Assembly (NCBI GenBank): GCA_000302695.1
Contig: AMFN01000002.1
Coordinates: forward strand, 1,055,948-1,119,947
Source of the DNA: Enterobacteriaceae bacterium LSJC7
GTDB lineage: Bacteria > Pseudomonadota > Gammaproteobacteria > Enterobacterales > Enterobacteriaceae
Direction of reading: 5' to 3'
Length of the DNA: 64,000 bases
The notes under the pieces were generated by a model. It saw only the letters and a list, made by a program, of their open reading frames with translations, had not been told where the DNA came from and ran no database searches. Each line of letters opens with the position of its first letter. Position 1 is the first letter of the stretch. Positions 18,214-28,137 of this stretch are shown piece by piece. A program made the position numbers and the translations under genes.

Positions 18214-19181
18214 TGAATGCTTATCTGCATTGTCTTTCGCACACGCCGCTGATTGGCTTTAACGACCCGGCGCCTGAGGTACTGGCCGAGGTTGACGCGG
18301 TTATTGAGAGTGCGCGTGAGCGTATCCGCGCCTTCGCGCCAGAACTGGTGGTGCTGTTTGCGCCCGATCATTACAACGGTTTCTTTTGCGATGTAATGCC
18401 TGCGTTTTGTCTGGGCGTGAGCGCGCATGCCATCGGTGATTTTGGCAGCGCCGCAGGCGAGTTGCCCGTGCCTGAAGCACTGGCTGAAAACTGTGCGGCG
18501 GCGGTAATGGAGCAGGGTATCGATCTGGCGGTGTCGTGGCGCATGCAGGTCGATCATGGTTTTGCCCAGCCGCTGGAGTTTTTGCTGGGCGGGCTTGACC
18601 GCTGCCCGGTGCTGCCGGTGTTTATCAACGCCGTAGCGCCGCCGCTGCCGGGGTTTCAGCGCACGCGCTTACTGGGCGAGGCCGTGGGGCGTTTTACCCG
18701 TGGGCTGAATAAACGCGTGCTGTTTCTTGGCTCTGGCGGTCTTTCACACCAGCCGCCAGTGCCGGAGCTTGTCAGCGCAGATGCCCATATGCGCGAGCGT
18801 CTGCTGGGCAGTGGTAAAACGCTGCCGCCGGACGAGCGCGAGCTACGCACTCGCCGGGTTATCAACGCGGCACAGCGCTTTGTTGAAGACCAGAGCAGCC
18901 TGCATCCGCTTAACCCGCAGTGGGATAACTATTTTCTCGATGTGCTGAGCAACGGGCAACTGAGTGCGCTGGACGCGATGCCCAATGCCGAACTGTCACA
19001 GCGTGCCGGGAAATCCACCCACGAAATTAAAACCTGGGTCGCCGCGTTCGCCGCACTGTCGGCCTTTGGCGACTATCACACTCAGGGGCGTTACTACCGG
19101 GAAATTCCCGAGTGGATTGCCGGTTTCGGCTCCATCAGCGCCGCCCCCGTTTCATCTTCATCTGCAAGGAGCCATTTATGA
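18213..19181 (+). CDS. mhpB: 2,3-dihydroxyphenylpropionate 1,2-dioxygenase MhpB
   Basis: 322-aa extradiol (type II, LigB-like) Fe(II) dioxygenase that opens the catechol ring by meta cleavage. Conserved stretches [25 protein letters not shown] and [19 protein letters not shown] include the metal and catalytic histidines. The ATG overlaps the mhpA stop (ATGA), which indicates translational coupling. The C-terminus is a few residues longer than in E. coli (314 aa), with a serine-rich end. Confidence 0.95.
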   Translation: MNAYLHCLSHTPLIGFNDPAPEVLAEVDAVIESARERIRAFAPELVVLFAPDHYNGFFCDVMPAFCLGVSAHAIGDFGSAAGELPVPEALAENCAAAVMEQGIDLAVSWRMQVDHGFAQPLEFLLGGLDRCPVLPVFINAVAPPLPGFQRTRLLGEAVGRFTRGLNKRVLFLGSGGLSHQPPVPELVSADAHMRERLLGSGKTLPPDERELRTRRVINAAQRFVEDQSSLHPLNPQWDNYFLDVLSNGQLSALDAMPNAELSQRAGKSTHEIKTWVAAFAALSAFGDYHTQGRYYREIPEWIAGFGSISAAPVSSSSARSHL

Positions 19182-20038
19182 GCACAACGTACACTGAAGC
19201 GGCAACCAGCCGTTTTTTCCACGCCGAAGAAGGCGGGCAGCGGCTGCGCATTCATTACAACGACTGCGGCAGCGGCACGCAAACGGTCATTATGCTGCAT
19301 GGCTCCGGGCCAGGAGCGACGGGCTGGGCGAACTTCAGTCGCAATATTGACCCGCTGGTGGCGGCAGGCTACCGCGTTATTTTGTTGGACTGCCCTGGCT
19401 GGGGCAAAAGCGATTCCATTGTTTGCGACAGTTCACGCTCCGATCTTAACGCACGGATTTTAAAACAGCTGGTCGATACGCTGGAACTTGACCGCGTGCA
19501 CCTGTTAGGTAACTCCATGGGCGGCCACAGCGCGGTGGCCTTTACGCTGTGTTTCCCGCAGCGTGTAGGTCGCCTGGTGCTGATGGGCGGCGGCACCGGC
19601 GGCGTGAGTATGTTTACGCCGATGCCTGCCGAGGGCATTAAGCGCCTGCAAAAGCTCTACCGCGAGCCGACGCTCGAAAACCTCCAGCAAATGATGGAGA
19701 TTTTTGTCGCCGATCCCTCTGCACTCAGCGAGGCGCTGTTTCGCACGCGGCTTGAGAACATGCTGGAGCGTCGCGACCATCTGGAAAACTTCGTTAAAAG
19801 CAGTGAGCTGAATCCGAAGCAGTTCCCGGACTACGGCGCACGATTGGGCGAAATTCGCGCTCCCACGCTGATTGTCTGGGGGCGTAACGACCGTTTTGTG
19901 CCTATGGATACCGGGCTGCGCCTGCTGGCCGGTATTGCCGGTTCTGAGCTTCACGTTTACCGCGACTGCGGCCACTGGGCGCAGTGGGAGCACGCCGACA
20001 GCTTTAACCGCCTGGTACTGGAATTTCTCGCCCGTTAA
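19178..20038 (+). CDS. mhpC: 2-hydroxy-6-oxonona-2,4-dienedioate hydrolase MhpC
   Basis: 286-aa alpha/beta hydrolase that cleaves the ring-fission product by C-C hydrolysis into 2-hydroxypentadienoate and succinate (or fumarate). The oxyanion motif [11 protein letters not shown] and nucleophile elbow GNSMGGHS (Ser113) are present, as are WGRNDRFVP (acid) and CGHWAQWEH (histidine). The ATG at 19178 overlaps the mhpB TGA and has AAGGAG upstream. Confidence 0.95.
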   Translation: MSTTYTEAATSRFFHAEEGGQRLRIHYNDCGSGTQTVIMLHGSGPGATGWANFSRNIDPLVAAGYRVILLDCPGWGKSDSIVCDSSRSDLNARILKQLVDTLELDRVHLLGNSMGGHSAVAFTLCFPQRVGRLVLMGGGTGGVSMFTPMPAEGIKRLQKLYREPTLENLQQMMEIFVADPSALSEALFRTRLENMLERRDHLENFVKSSELNPKQFPDYGARLGEIRAPTLIVWGRNDRFVPMDTGLRLLAGIAGSELHVYRDCGHWAQWEHADSFNRLVLEFLAR

Positions 20039-20051
20039 TGGAGACCGAAAA

Positions 20052-20837
20052 GTGACAGAGAAACTGCAACAGCTGGCTGCACAGCTGCGCCTGGCGCAGA
20101 GCCAGCGTAAAACCATTGAACCGCTGCGCGAGGCGGGTATCAGCGCTGATGACGCCTATGCAATACAGCGCATTAACGTGCAGTACGGCGTAGAACACGG
20201 GCGGCGGGTGGTGGGCCGCAAAGTGGGGCTGACGCACCCGAAAGTGCAGCAGCAGCTTGGCGTTGACCAGCCAGACTTCGGCACCCTGTTTGCTGACATG
20301 TGTTATGGCGATAACGCCACGCTGCCGTTTAGCGCGGTGTTACAGCCGCGAATTGAGGCCGAAATTGCGCTGGTATTAGGGCGCGATTTGCCTTCGCCTG
20401 ATACCACCTTCGCTGATATGTGTGCCGCCGTGCAGTGGGTGCTGCCGTCGCTTGAAATTGTTGGTAGCCGTATTCGCGACTGGTCAATTGGCTTTGTGGA
20501 CACGGTCGCAGACAACGCCTCCTGTGGGCTGTATGTGCTTGGCGGCCCAGCGCAGCCGCTGGCAGGGCTTGATTTGCGCAATGGTGAGATGCGAATGACG
20601 CGTAACGGTGAAGAAGTCTCAGCCGGGCGCGGCAGCGAGTGCCTGGGCCATCCGCTCAATGCTGCCGTGTGGCTGGCACGCACCATGGCGCAACTGGGCG
20701 AGCCGCTACGCGCGGGGGACACCGTGCTGACCGGCGCGCTGGGGCCGATGGTTAATGTACAGCCCGGCGATCATTTTGAAGCGACGATCGCCGGGATCGG
20801 CATCGTGAGTGCACAGTTTTCGCAGGAGGATGCATGA
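20052..20837 (+). CDS. mhpD: 2-keto-4-pentenoate hydratase MhpD
   Basis: 261-aa FAH-superfamily metal-dependent hydratase that adds water to 2-hydroxypentadienoate to give 4-hydroxy-2-oxovalerate. Highly conserved blocks [30 protein letters not shown] and [15 protein letters not shown] agree with E. coli MhpD. The GTG start at 20052 is chosen because GGAG lies 8 bases upstream and the length then matches; no upstream ATG fits. Confidence 0.94.
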   Translation: MTEKLQQLAAQLRLAQSQRKTIEPLREAGISADDAYAIQRINVQYGVEHGRRVVGRKVGLTHPKVQQQLGVDQPDFGTLFADMCYGDNATLPFSAVLQPRIEAEIALVLGRDLPSPDTTFADMCAAVQWVLPSLEIVGSRIRDWSIGFVDTVADNASCGLYVLGGPAQPLAGLDLRNGEMRMTRNGEEVSAGRGSECLGHPLNAAVWLARTMAQLGEPLRAGDTVLTGALGPMVNVQPGDHFEATIAGIGIVSAQFSQEDA

Positions 20838-21772
20838 GCAAAAAGCGTGTCGCGATTATCGGCTCCGGCAACATCGGCACCGATCTGATGATAAAAATTC
20901 TGCGCAGTTCCGGTGCGTTGGAAATGGGCGTGATGGTGGGCATCGACCCCAACTCTGACGGTCTGGCCCGTGCACAGCGTCTGGGGGTTGCCACTACTCA
21001 CCAGGGTGTGGAGGGGCTGATTGCCATGCCGGAGTTCGCCAGTATCGATATTGTTTTTGACGCCACCAGCGCGGGCGCGCACGTACACAACGACCGCTTG
21101 CTGCGCGCGGCAAAGCCACAGATTCGGCTGGTGGATCTGACGCCTGCCGCCATCGGCCCTTACTGTGTGCCGGTGGTGAACCTGGAGTCTCATCTGGATA
21201 AAGGCAATGTCAACATGGTGACCTGCGGCGGTCAGGCCACCATTCCGGTGGTGGCTGCCGTTTCCCGCGTGGCAAAGGTGCATTACGCGGAAATTGTGGC
21301 CTCCATTGCCAGCCTGTCCGCAGGCCCTGGTACGCGCGCCAACATTGATGAGTTCACCGAAACCACCAGCCGGGCGCTGGAAACGGTGGGTGGAGCCGCC
21401 AAAGGCAAGGCGATTATTGTCCTCAACCCCGCAGAGCCGCCGCTAATGATGCGCGATACCGTCTATGTACTGAGCGAGCGCGCCGACCAGGGGCAACTTG
21501 CCGCCGCCATTGAGGAAATGGTTGCCGCCGTGCGTGTCTGGGTGCCGGGATATCGTCTTAAGCAGCAGGTGCAGTTTGACGAGATCCCGGATAACGCACC
21601 GCTGACTATTCCGGGCGTGGGGCGTTTCAGCGGTCTGAAAACCTCGGTGTTTCTGGAGGTGGAGGGCGCGGCTCACTATCTGCCCGCGTATGCAGGCAAT
21701 CTCGACATTATGACGTCTGCGGCGCTGGCGACCGGTGAGCGCATTGCACAGGTGCTGGGAGGTCTGGCATGA
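20834..21772 (+). CDS. mhpF: Acetaldehyde dehydrogenase (acylating) MhpF
   Basis: 312-aa CoA- and NAD-dependent enzyme that turns the acetaldehyde released by MhpE into acetyl-CoA. The NAD-binding GSGNIGTDL is at residues 10-18 and the catalytic Cys131 is in [12 protein letters not shown]. It forms a channelling complex with MhpE in E. coli. The ATG overlaps the mhpD stop codon. Confidence 0.95.
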   Translation: MSKKRVAIIGSGNIGTDLMIKILRSSGALEMGVMVGIDPNSDGLARAQRLGVATTHQGVEGLIAMPEFASIDIVFDATSAGAHVHNDRLLRAAKPQIRLVDLTPAAIGPYCVPVVNLESHLDKGNVNMVTCGGQATIPVVAAVSRVAKVHYAEIVASIASLSAGPGTRANIDEFTETTSRALETVGGAAKGKAIIVLNPAEPPLMMRDTVYVLSERADQGQLAAAIEEMVAAVRVWVPGYRLKQQVQFDEIPDNAPLTIPGVGRFSGLKTSVFLEVEGAAHYLPAYAGNLDIMTSAALATGERIAQVLGGLA

Positions 21773-22776
21773 AAAAACTGTTTATTTCTGATGTGACGTT
21801 GCGCGACGGTATGCACGCCATCCGCCATCAATATTCGCTCGATGATGTGCAGCGCATTGCTGCAGCGCTTGATAGCGCAGGCGTGGACTCCATTGAAGTG
21901 GCCCACGGTGACGGGCTGCAAGGCTCCAGCTTTAACTACGGTTTTGGCGCACACAGCGACCTGGAGTGGATTGCGGCGGCGGCGGATGTCGTCAAACAGG
22001 CGCGCATCGCCACGCTGCTGCTGCCGGGTATCGGTACGATTCACGACCTGAAAAATGCGTATGACGCAGGAGCACGTCTTGTACGTGTGGCAACGCACTG
22101 CACCGAAGCGGACGTGGCGCAGCAGCATATTGCGTGTGCGCGCGAGTTGGGTATGGACACGGTAGGCTTTTTGATGATGAGCCACATGACGCCTCCTGAG
22201 AGTCTGGCCCAGCAAGCCAAAAAGATGGAGAGCTACGGTGCAACCTGTATTTACGTGGTGGACTCCGGCGGTGCCATGAACATGGACGACGTGCGCGCAC
22301 GTTTTCGCGCACTGAAAGCGGTGCTCAAACCAGAAACACTGACCGGTATTCACGCGCACCACAATCTTAGCCTTGGGGTTGCCAATTCCATGGCCGCGGT
22401 GGAAGAAGGGGCTGACCGTGTGGATGCGAGCCTGGCGGGCATGGGTGCCGGGGCAGGCAATGCCCCACTGGAGGCGTTTATCGCCGCCGCCGATAAGCTG
22501 GGCTGGCAGCACGGTACAGATTTAATTGCGCTGATGGACGCCGCCGATGACCTTGTGCGCCCGCTCCAGGACCGGCCAGTGCGCGTTGACCGTGAAACGC
22601 TGGCGCTGGGTTATGCCGGGGTCTATTCAAGCTTCCTTCGTCACAGCGAAGCGGCAGCGCAGAAGTACGGGCTGAAAACCGTCGACATCCTGGTTGAACT
22701 GGGTAAGCGGCGCATGGTGGGCGGCCAGGAAGATATGATTGTGGATGTGGCGTTAGATCTGAAAAACAGGCGCTAA
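21769..22776 (+). CDS. mhpE: 4-hydroxy-2-oxovalerate aldolase MhpE
   Basis: 335-aa DRE-TIM metallolyase that splits 4-hydroxy-2-oxovalerate into pyruvate and acetaldehyde. [14 protein letters not shown] carries the metal-binding Asp and catalytic Arg; [11 protein letters not shown] holds the metal histidines. It is the last gene of the operon; its ATG overlaps the mhpF stop. The mhpT transporter that follows in E. coli is absent; a terminator lies just after. Confidence 0.95.
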   Translation: MKKLFISDVTLRDGMHAIRHQYSLDDVQRIAAALDSAGVDSIEVAHGDGLQGSSFNYGFGAHSDLEWIAAAADVVKQARIATLLLPGIGTIHDLKNAYDAGARLVRVATHCTEADVAQQHIACARELGMDTVGFLMMSHMTPPESLAQQAKKMESYGATCIYVVDSGGAMNMDDVRARFRALKAVLKPETLTGIHAHHNLSLGVANSMAAVEEGADRVDASLAGMGAGAGNAPLEAFIAAADKLGWQHGTDLIALMDAADDLVRPLQDRPVRVDRETLALGYAGVYSSFLRHSEAAAQKYGLKTVDILVELGKRRMVGGQEDMIVDVALDLKNRR

Positions 22777-22784
22777 CTGCTCGC

Positions 22785-22811
22785 AAAACCGCCTTAGTCA
22801 AGGCGGTTTTT
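22785..22811. terminator. Terminator of the mhp operon
   Basis: AAAACCGCCTT-AGTC-AAGGCGGTTTTT: an 11-bp perfect stem with A- and T-tracts on both sides. It can therefore stop transcripts from mhpE and from the convergent small gene. Confidence 0.9.
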
Positions 22812-22823
22812 GTCTGTCTGGAC

Positions 22824-23078
22824 TTAATCCTCGCCCAGCAGCGTCAGTTTGGTGGACTGTGCCAGCCATGCCAGTTCAGTGTGGCAGTCCTCATCCTCAT
22901 TTTTCTTCACCGCAATATCAAATTTGCGCAGGATCTCATCTTTTTTTTGCTCTGAACTGCCGGCAATACAGGAGGCCAGCACCGCCACCGCCGCGCTAAG
23001 CGCATAAGCAAGATTTTCCGCATCCGGCTCGACGTCCTCCGTATTGATATCATCGAACCGGTATTTCGCCTTTGCCAT
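22824..23078 (-). CDS. Small hypothetical protein
   Basis: 84-aa acidic protein that I do not recognise. It has a charged N-terminus, an alanine-rich helix LAYALSAAVAVLASCIAGS and a charged C-terminal helix. A full AAGGAGG ribosome site 5 bases before the ATG supports expression. It converges with mhpE and shares the bidirectional terminator. Confidence 0.65.
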   Translation of the reverse strand: MAKAKYRFDDINTEDVEPDAENLAYALSAAVAVLASCIAGSSEQKKDEILRKFDIAVKKNEDEDCHTELAWLAQSTKLTLLGED

Positions 23079-23212
23079 ATTGCCTCCTTATCTTGTTGAT
23101 GGTAAACGGGGAGTCGGTCGTATGACCGCCTCTGTAACCATAGCCAGGAATGCGCGCCCTGTACGCGCTAGCGTGGTAATTAAGATAAAAACGTACTTCG
23201 CGGAGAACAAAA

Positions 23213-23983
23213 ATGATGAAACCGCTGCTGACGCCGCTTTGCGTCGCTGTTATTTTTAGCGCCAGCGTTCAGGCGCGCCCGATGGCTGAGATCCAGAACA
23301 GCGGCACGCTGAAAGTAGGTGTGCCGGGCGATTACGCGCCGCTGGCCTGGCAGGATAGCGATGGCAAGCTCAAGGGCTACGATATCGATATGGCCAACGC
23401 ACTCGGCCAGTCGCTGGCGCTGAAGGTAGAATTTATACGCACCAGCTGGCCGGATTTATCGCGCGATCTCGCCGCCGACAAGTTTGATGTCGCGATGGGC
23501 GGTGTCACCGCCACACCGCAGCGCGCCGCACAGTTTGGCTTAACCGCCCCCATTGTTCCTAACGGTAAAATCGCCATTGCCAACTGCCGTGTGAGTGGCA
23601 AACTGGGCAGCCTCGCGCAAATCGACCGCCCGCAGGTGAAGCTGGTCGTGAACCCCGGCGGCACTAACCAGAGTTTTGTAGACAGCAACATCAAACAAGC
23701 GCACATCATGCGCGTGAAAAACAATGTCGATAACCTACAGGCGCTGCGCGACAGTCGGGCCGACGTGATGATAACCGACCTGATTGAGGGGGATTATTAC
23801 CACACCCAGGAGCCAGGTGTGCTGTGCATGGCAACGCAAACCCCGTTTAGCGGCACCGCCAGCAGTAAGGTGTATATGGTGCAAAAAGATAATGCCGCGT
23901 TGCTGGCGCGCATTAACGCCTGGCTTGGCGGGGAAACCAAAATAAAACTGGCGCAGAAGTGGAAAATTCGTCTGCCGGAGTAA
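23213..23983 (+). CDS. PheC-like periplasmic cyclohexadienyl dehydratase / solute-binding-fold protein
   Basis: 256-aa exported protein (signal peptide ending VQA near residue 21) of the family 3 solute-binding fold. It resembles Pseudomonas PheC along its length: VGVPGDYAPLAW, TSWPDLSRDLAADKFDVAMGG, LVVNPGGTNQSF and VMITDLIEGDY. PheC-type enzymes convert prephenate or arogenate to phenylpyruvate or phenylalanine in the periplasm. There is no ABC permease gene beside it, which favours an enzyme over a transport receptor. The ATG at 23213 and the next codon's ATG at 23216 are both possible starts. Confidence 0.75.
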   Translation: MMKPLLTPLCVAVIFSASVQARPMAEIQNSGTLKVGVPGDYAPLAWQDSDGKLKGYDIDMANALGQSLALKVEFIRTSWPDLSRDLAADKFDVAMGGVTATPQRAAQFGLTAPIVPNGKIAIANCRVSGKLGSLAQIDRPQVKLVVNPGGTNQSFVDSNIKQAHIMRVKNNVDNLQALRDSRADVMITDLIEGDYYHTQEPGVLCMATQTPFSGTASSKVYMVQKDNAALLARINAWLGGETKIKLAQKWKIRLPE

Positions 23984-23996
23984 GCGACCACGCCAC

Positions 23997-24025
23997 AAAA
24001 AAAGGGGAATACCGACGTATTCCCC
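23997..24025 (-). terminator. Terminator of the autotransporter gene
   Basis: On the minus strand: GGGGAATAC-GTCG-GTATTCCCC followed by TTTTTTT. A 9-bp stem with a perfect U-tract, 26 bases beyond the stop codon. Confidence 0.88.
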
Positions 24026-24050
24026 CAGAAGGGTATTAGCACCGTGCCAC

Positions 24051-27000
24051 TTACCAGGTGTAAGACAGGCCAGTGTTGACCGTGTATTTATCCACTCCAG
24101 GTGTGTTTTCACCCAGGCGGTTGCTGGCGTGGCCCCACAGTTTCAGGCTGTCGCTGAGATCGCCTTTAAAGCCCAGTTTGGTTTCAACCACATCGCGAGA
24201 GCGATTATCCGCTAAGGTTTCGTTGTTAAAAGCCAGTTGGTTTTTCACGCCGTCAGATACCCAGTTCGCTTCCAGGTAAGGATGGAAGGTGCGTGCGGTT
24301 TTCGCGGCGGTGTTTTGCGCCATATCCAGACGTACGCCAACGCGAGTGATCACGCCCTGAGTATTGCCGTTGTCCACCGTTAACATATTTCCGTCCTGAT
24401 GGCGGTCAGTTTTCAGCTGATGATGGGTAATCTGCGCCTGCGGCGTCAACATCCATCCGTTCGCCTCATCACTTAACGCCATCGCATAGCCGGTTTCCAC
24501 TGATGAACTGAAGATGCTGCTGCGGTAGCTCTCTTCCCGGTTATTCTGGGCCGCGCCACTGATGGTATTTTTGAAGTTACCAAACTGCATCCAGCTGTCC
24601 ACGTACAGACCCTGACCGCTGCGTTCATTTTTATACCAGGTGCCGGCAAGCCCCACGGCGTGACCTTCCATACTGCCTTTCGCCGTTGTGCCGGTATAGC
24701 GGTTTACTGCGCTGTTGCTGCTGGTGCCTGTTGAACCAAACCAGCCTACGTGCAAATCACCACTGAATTTTTTCATACTGGAGATATCGCCACCCATACG
24801 CAACAGCTGGGCGTTGTTCTTCATATTCAGTGAACTGGCCATGGAGCTGGTGCTGGTGCCATTGGTTTTTTGCATCCAGAACGCCGGACGTACCGCGCCG
24901 GTGGTCATATTGTATTGCAGGCTGCTGCCATACTCATTTTTGCTGGTTGGGCTGTCGCTGGCTAAGCCGTTACGATCGGCCAGTGACAGGCTGGTCATAT
25001 CAAGCATGGCGGCCTGGTTTGCCAGATACGATCCCACCGACGGGTTATACAGTTGAGCAGAAGCAGAGTTGATGCCTGCAACCGCACTGGTCAGATACCA
25101 GTCCTTATTACCCGACTGCTGCAACACGTACTGTTTGGCGCCCACCGCAACCGGGGCAGCCAGGGCGAATGCATCGTTGGTTGAGGTTTTTTTGACTTCC
25201 ACCACCTTGAAACCGGTGCCGGTAGTAAGCTGGGCACCGGTGAGGCTGTTTTTGGTCGGCACGATTTTTATCCATGTCGGTGCTGCGCTGGAGGAAATCT
25301 TCATCGCGTTATCCACAATCAGACGGTCGCTGATTCGGTTATCTTCCAGCGCCTGGTTGGCGGTAGTGAAGTTGGTATTTAACTGCACCGTGCCACCGTC
25401 GGAGTAGAACATGGAGCTTTGGCTGTCGTTGGTGATAGTCAGACGGTCACCGGCATAGTTATTGGCACCAATGCCGGTGCTTTTGTTGGGTTTGTTGTTA
25501 CTGGCCATATCAATCACCCCGCCAAACTGGAGGTGGAAAGTGTCAAGACCGTTCAACACTGCAATAACGGGTTGCAGGTTGCTCATGTTGTCACTGAAAT
25601 TAATGGTGCCAGAGTTAATAAATTTGCCGGTGTTGTTATTACTAAAGCGCGACGTTACCACGCCAGGCTCACCGTTAACGAAGTTTTCCAGGCTAAAGAC
25701 CCCGTCGCCCAGGTTATTCACTGTGGTCACAGGGGCGGCTATCTCCTGGAAGCCGAAAATCGTACCGGTATTATTAATGGTCACATCACCGGAGCTGCCA
25801 TTGGTGGTGACTTTGATTGAACGGAAGTTATCTCCGGCGATAGTACCGGCATTATTTATAGTATGGGAGCCGCCGCCCTGGGCAAGATAAATCCCGGCAC
25901 CTTTGTTGCCATAGCCACCATAAAGTTCGGAGTTGCTGCCCAGATTGATTGTAGTATTACCATTGGTAATATTGGCAAGACTGCTGAAGATAGTACGGTA
26001 CTCAATAAGCAGGGCGCTCGCATCCTGGCCGTAGGTATAAATACCGCCGTTGTTATCAATATTATTTTTCTGGAAACCAAATACTTCCACGCCGTGGGAA
26101 TAATTGCCCAGCGTCTGGATAAAGCCGGTATTGGTAACCGTTGCGGTATTACCTACCTGGTTTTTCCAGTTATTCATATAGGCACCTTTCGCCCAGGTCC
26201 CTTCGGTGGTTATCGTGGCGGCATTATTAATGGTGGCGTTATAGCCGCCCGTGCCAATGGCGGCGTTAATGCCATGCGCGCGATCGCCGTGGGTGGTGAC
26301 CAGCACATTTTCACCCACGTTTAGCTCGGCATGACCATTTGATAAACTGGTAACGCGGATACCCACAGAATCCCAGCCTTCATCGCCAGAGTCACAGTCA
26401 GCGCCAAACGCACAGGCGCGGGTGATGTTAATCGTGCTATTACCCAGCACATTCAGTTTACTGTTTTTATTGTTTCCCTCATTTTCCTGCAAAACACCAA
26501 ACACGCGGTTTTTAAACAGGTTAGAAACAATGGAGGTATCGAGTTTTTCCACCCGGGTATTGGCCACATCAATGTTCACATCAACAATGTTAGCGGTATC
26601 CGTGTGGGAGTTGGGCGCACTCATGGCGTTGTAATGCAGGATACCGGCGATTTGTGATTCTGACGTGCTGCCGGTAATTTTAACGTTTTTAACGAGAAAC
26701 CCTGAGTAACCCTCATATTGCGAGGTATAGTCCGGCGTGGCGCTCATGTGCCCATAGACACCGACCCCCATTGTCCATGCGCCGCCCCAGCTGTTGGCGT
26801 CTGTCCCCGCCGCAGCGCGTTTGGCGACCAGATAATCGAAGTTTTTGACAATTAACCCATAGCTGGATGAACCCATCAGAAACGCGTCTTGCGCCTGGCC
26901 GGTGGTGGTGAGTGTACCGCCTATACATTGTGTAACCCACGGAACCGTACAGCGGCTATCCAGCGCCAGCGCGGATTGCGGCGCTATTAATGCCACACCT

Positions 27001-27053
27001 ATGGCGAGAGATAACGACGATATTTTATATATCGGAAACGTTTTATTAGCCAT
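24051..27053 (-). CDS. Autotransporter with passenger and C-terminal beta-barrel (type Va)
   Basis: 1000-aa surface protein. Signal peptide MANKTFPIYKISSLSLAIG... with cleavage after SALA near residue 30. The passenger (about 40-720) is rich in Asn/Gly/Thr, with many NNTGTI- or NNAGTI-like turns expected for a right-handed beta-helix. The C-terminal ~270 residues form the autotransporter barrel and end in LSYTW with a terminal aromatic. I choose the ATG at 27053 because it starts a normal signal peptide; an upstream ATG at 27077 would add eight residues. No protease motif is evident, so adhesion or aggregation is a guess. The gene is monocistronic with its own terminator. Confidence 0.85.
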   Translation of the reverse strand: MANKTFPIYKISSLSLAIGVALIAPQSALALDSRCTVPWVTQCIGGTLTTTGQAQDAFLMGSSSYGLIVKNFDYLVAKRAAAGTDANSWGGAWTMGVGVYGHMSATPDYTSQYEGYSGFLVKNVKITGSTSESQIAGILHYNAMSAPNSHTDTANIVDVNIDVANTRVEKLDTSIVSNLFKNRVFGVLQENEGNNKNSKLNVLGNSTINITRACAFGADCDSGDEGWDSVGIRVTSLSNGHAELNVGENVLVTTHGDRAHGINAAIGTGGYNATINNAATITTEGTWAKGAYMNNWKNQVGNTATVTNTGFIQTLGNYSHGVEVFGFQKNNIDNNGGIYTYGQDASALLIEYRTIFSSLANITNGNTTINLGSNSELYGGYGNKGAGIYLAQGGGSHTINNAGTIAGDNFRSIKVTTNGSSGDVTINNTGTIFGFQEIAAPVTTVNNLGDGVFSLENFVNGEPGVVTSRFSNNNTGKFINSGTINFSDNMSNLQPVIAVLNGLDTFHLQFGGVIDMASNNKPNKSTGIGANNYAGDRLTITNDSQSSMFYSDGGTVQLNTNFTTANQALEDNRISDRLIVDNAMKISSSAAPTWIKIVPTKNSLTGAQLTTGTGFKVVEVKKTSTNDAFALAAPVAVGAKQYVLQQSGNKDWYLTSAVAGINSASAQLYNPSVGSYLANQAAMLDMTSLSLADRNGLASDSPTSKNEYGSSLQYNMTTGAVRPAFWMQKTNGTSTSSMASSLNMKNNAQLLRMGGDISSMKKFSGDLHVGWFGSTGTSSNSAVNRYTGTTAKGSMEGHAVGLAGTWYKNERSGQGLYVDSWMQFGNFKNTISGAAQNNREESYRSSIFSSSVETGYAMALSDEANGWMLTPQAQITHHQLKTDRHQDGNMLTVDNGNTQGVITRVGVRLDMAQNTAAKTARTFHPYLEANWVSDGVKNQLAFNNETLADNRSRDVVETKLGFKGDLSDSLKLWGHASNRLGENTPGVDKYTVNTGLSYTW

Positions 27054-27420
27054 CACATTATATATCCTTATAGTCATTCCATAAGCAACATTGTGTTTTT
27101 ACGCCATCGTAATGATGGTCTGAGTGAAAATGCACGAGAAAAAGAGGGTGAGAAAATAAATTCACCCATTGATGTGCGATACGATTATTTGGTGCGGTCA
27201 AAAAAAAAGCAATTAGCGGAAGGTGATTCTGTTCACACCTTATTAATTGAACCGTTAATTATTTTTAATTTACTGGCATGGTTTTTGACGTGTTATTACT
27301 TTTTTGCCGGGCGGGTTTGATTTAAGATGTTTCCTTTTAATGTGGATGAATCTTTATTTCTTTTTAAGCCTGGTGCTAACGTCAAAGTTATATAAAAAGA
27401 ACAGAGCATTTGGTTTACTC
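27054..27420. other. AT-rich upstream region of the autotransporter
   Basis: Holds the autotransporter promoter region and the far side of the narV terminator. A 75-codon plus-strand frame (27093-27320) lacks a ribosome site and any family resemblance; I do not call it. The high A+T is typical of H-NS-silenced surface-protein genes (inference). Confidence 0.4.
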
Positions 27421-27449
27421 AAAACAGCGAGCGGGCAGTTAGCCCGCTC
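27421..27449 (-). terminator. Terminator of the narUZYWV operon
   Basis: Minus strand: GAGCGGGC-TAACT-GCCCGCTC followed by GCTGTTTT. A perfect 8-bp stem immediately after narV. Confidence 0.8.
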
Positions 27450-27456
27450 GGTTATT

Positions 27457-28137
27457 TCAGCGGCGCGAGCGCACCAGCTGGTAGCGACGGGTGAAATATT
27501 CAAACGGTGCACTCCAGACGTGCACCAGGCGCGTGAACGGGAACAGCAGGAAAATCGTCATCCCCAACACCAGATGCACGCGGAACACATAGGCCACGCC
27601 GTCAAGATGCGCAGACGCGCCGCCCTGGAAGGTAACAATCGACTGTGCCCAGCCCACCAGTTTCAGCATTTCGCTGCCGTCGGTATGTTGCGCGGAGAAT
27701 GGAATGGTCAACAGCCCCAGCGCGCACTGAATCATCAACATTGACAGAATCAGGATATCGGCCGTGCTTGAGCTTGCGCGCACGCGGTGGTTAAACAGCC
27801 TGCGCCACAGCAACATCAGCCCGCCGGTGAGCGTCAGCACACCGCAGATGCCGCCCAGCCACATTGCCATCTGCTGCTTGACGGCAACGGGCAAAAACGC
27901 CTCGTACATCCAGTGCGGTGTTAACATGCCGAAGAAATGGCCGAAGAAGATACCGAGAATACCGATGTGAAACAGGTTCGAGGCCAGCCGGAACCCTTTT
28001 TTACTCAGCATCTGGCTCGACTCTGCCCGCCAGGTGTACTGACCGTAGTCGTAGCGTAGCCAGCTGCCGAGCAAGAATACCGTGCCGCACAGGTACGGAT
28101 AGATGTCGTAAAAAAACACATTCAGAAAGTGCATCAT
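27457..28137 (-). CDS. narV: Nitrate reductase 2 gamma subunit NarV (cytochrome b)
   Basis: 226-aa inner-membrane di-heme cytochrome b with five membrane segments. It takes electrons from quinol and passes them to the NarY Fe-S subunit. [21 protein letters not shown] and the C-terminal [12 protein letters not shown] hold the heme histidines. The C-terminus [20 protein letters not shown] is closer to NarV than NarI of E. coli, though the middle is NarI-like. It overlaps narW by 4 bases. Confidence 0.92.
   Translation of the reverse strand: MMHFLNVFFYDIYPYLCGTVFLLGSWLRYDYGQYTWRAESSQMLSKKGFRLASNLFHIGILGIFFGHFFGMLTPHWMYEAFLPVAVKQQMAMWLGGICGVLTLTGGLMLLWRRLFNHRVRASSSTADILILSMLMIQCALGLLTIPFSAQHTDGSEMLKLVGWAQSIVTFQGGASAHLDGVAYVFRVHLVLGMTIFLLFPFTRLVHVWSAPFEYFTRRYQLVRSRR

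Noticed and set aside
25419-26324. Open frames opposite the autotransporter passenger
   Set aside because: Antisense to a repetitive Gly/Asn/Thr coding region; the amino-acid pattern merely mirrors the passenger repeats.
27093-27320. 75-codon plus-strand frame upstream of the autotransporter with a hydrophobic C-terminus
   Set aside because: No ribosome site, atypical Lys/Glu-rich beginning, and it covers the control region of the autotransporter.
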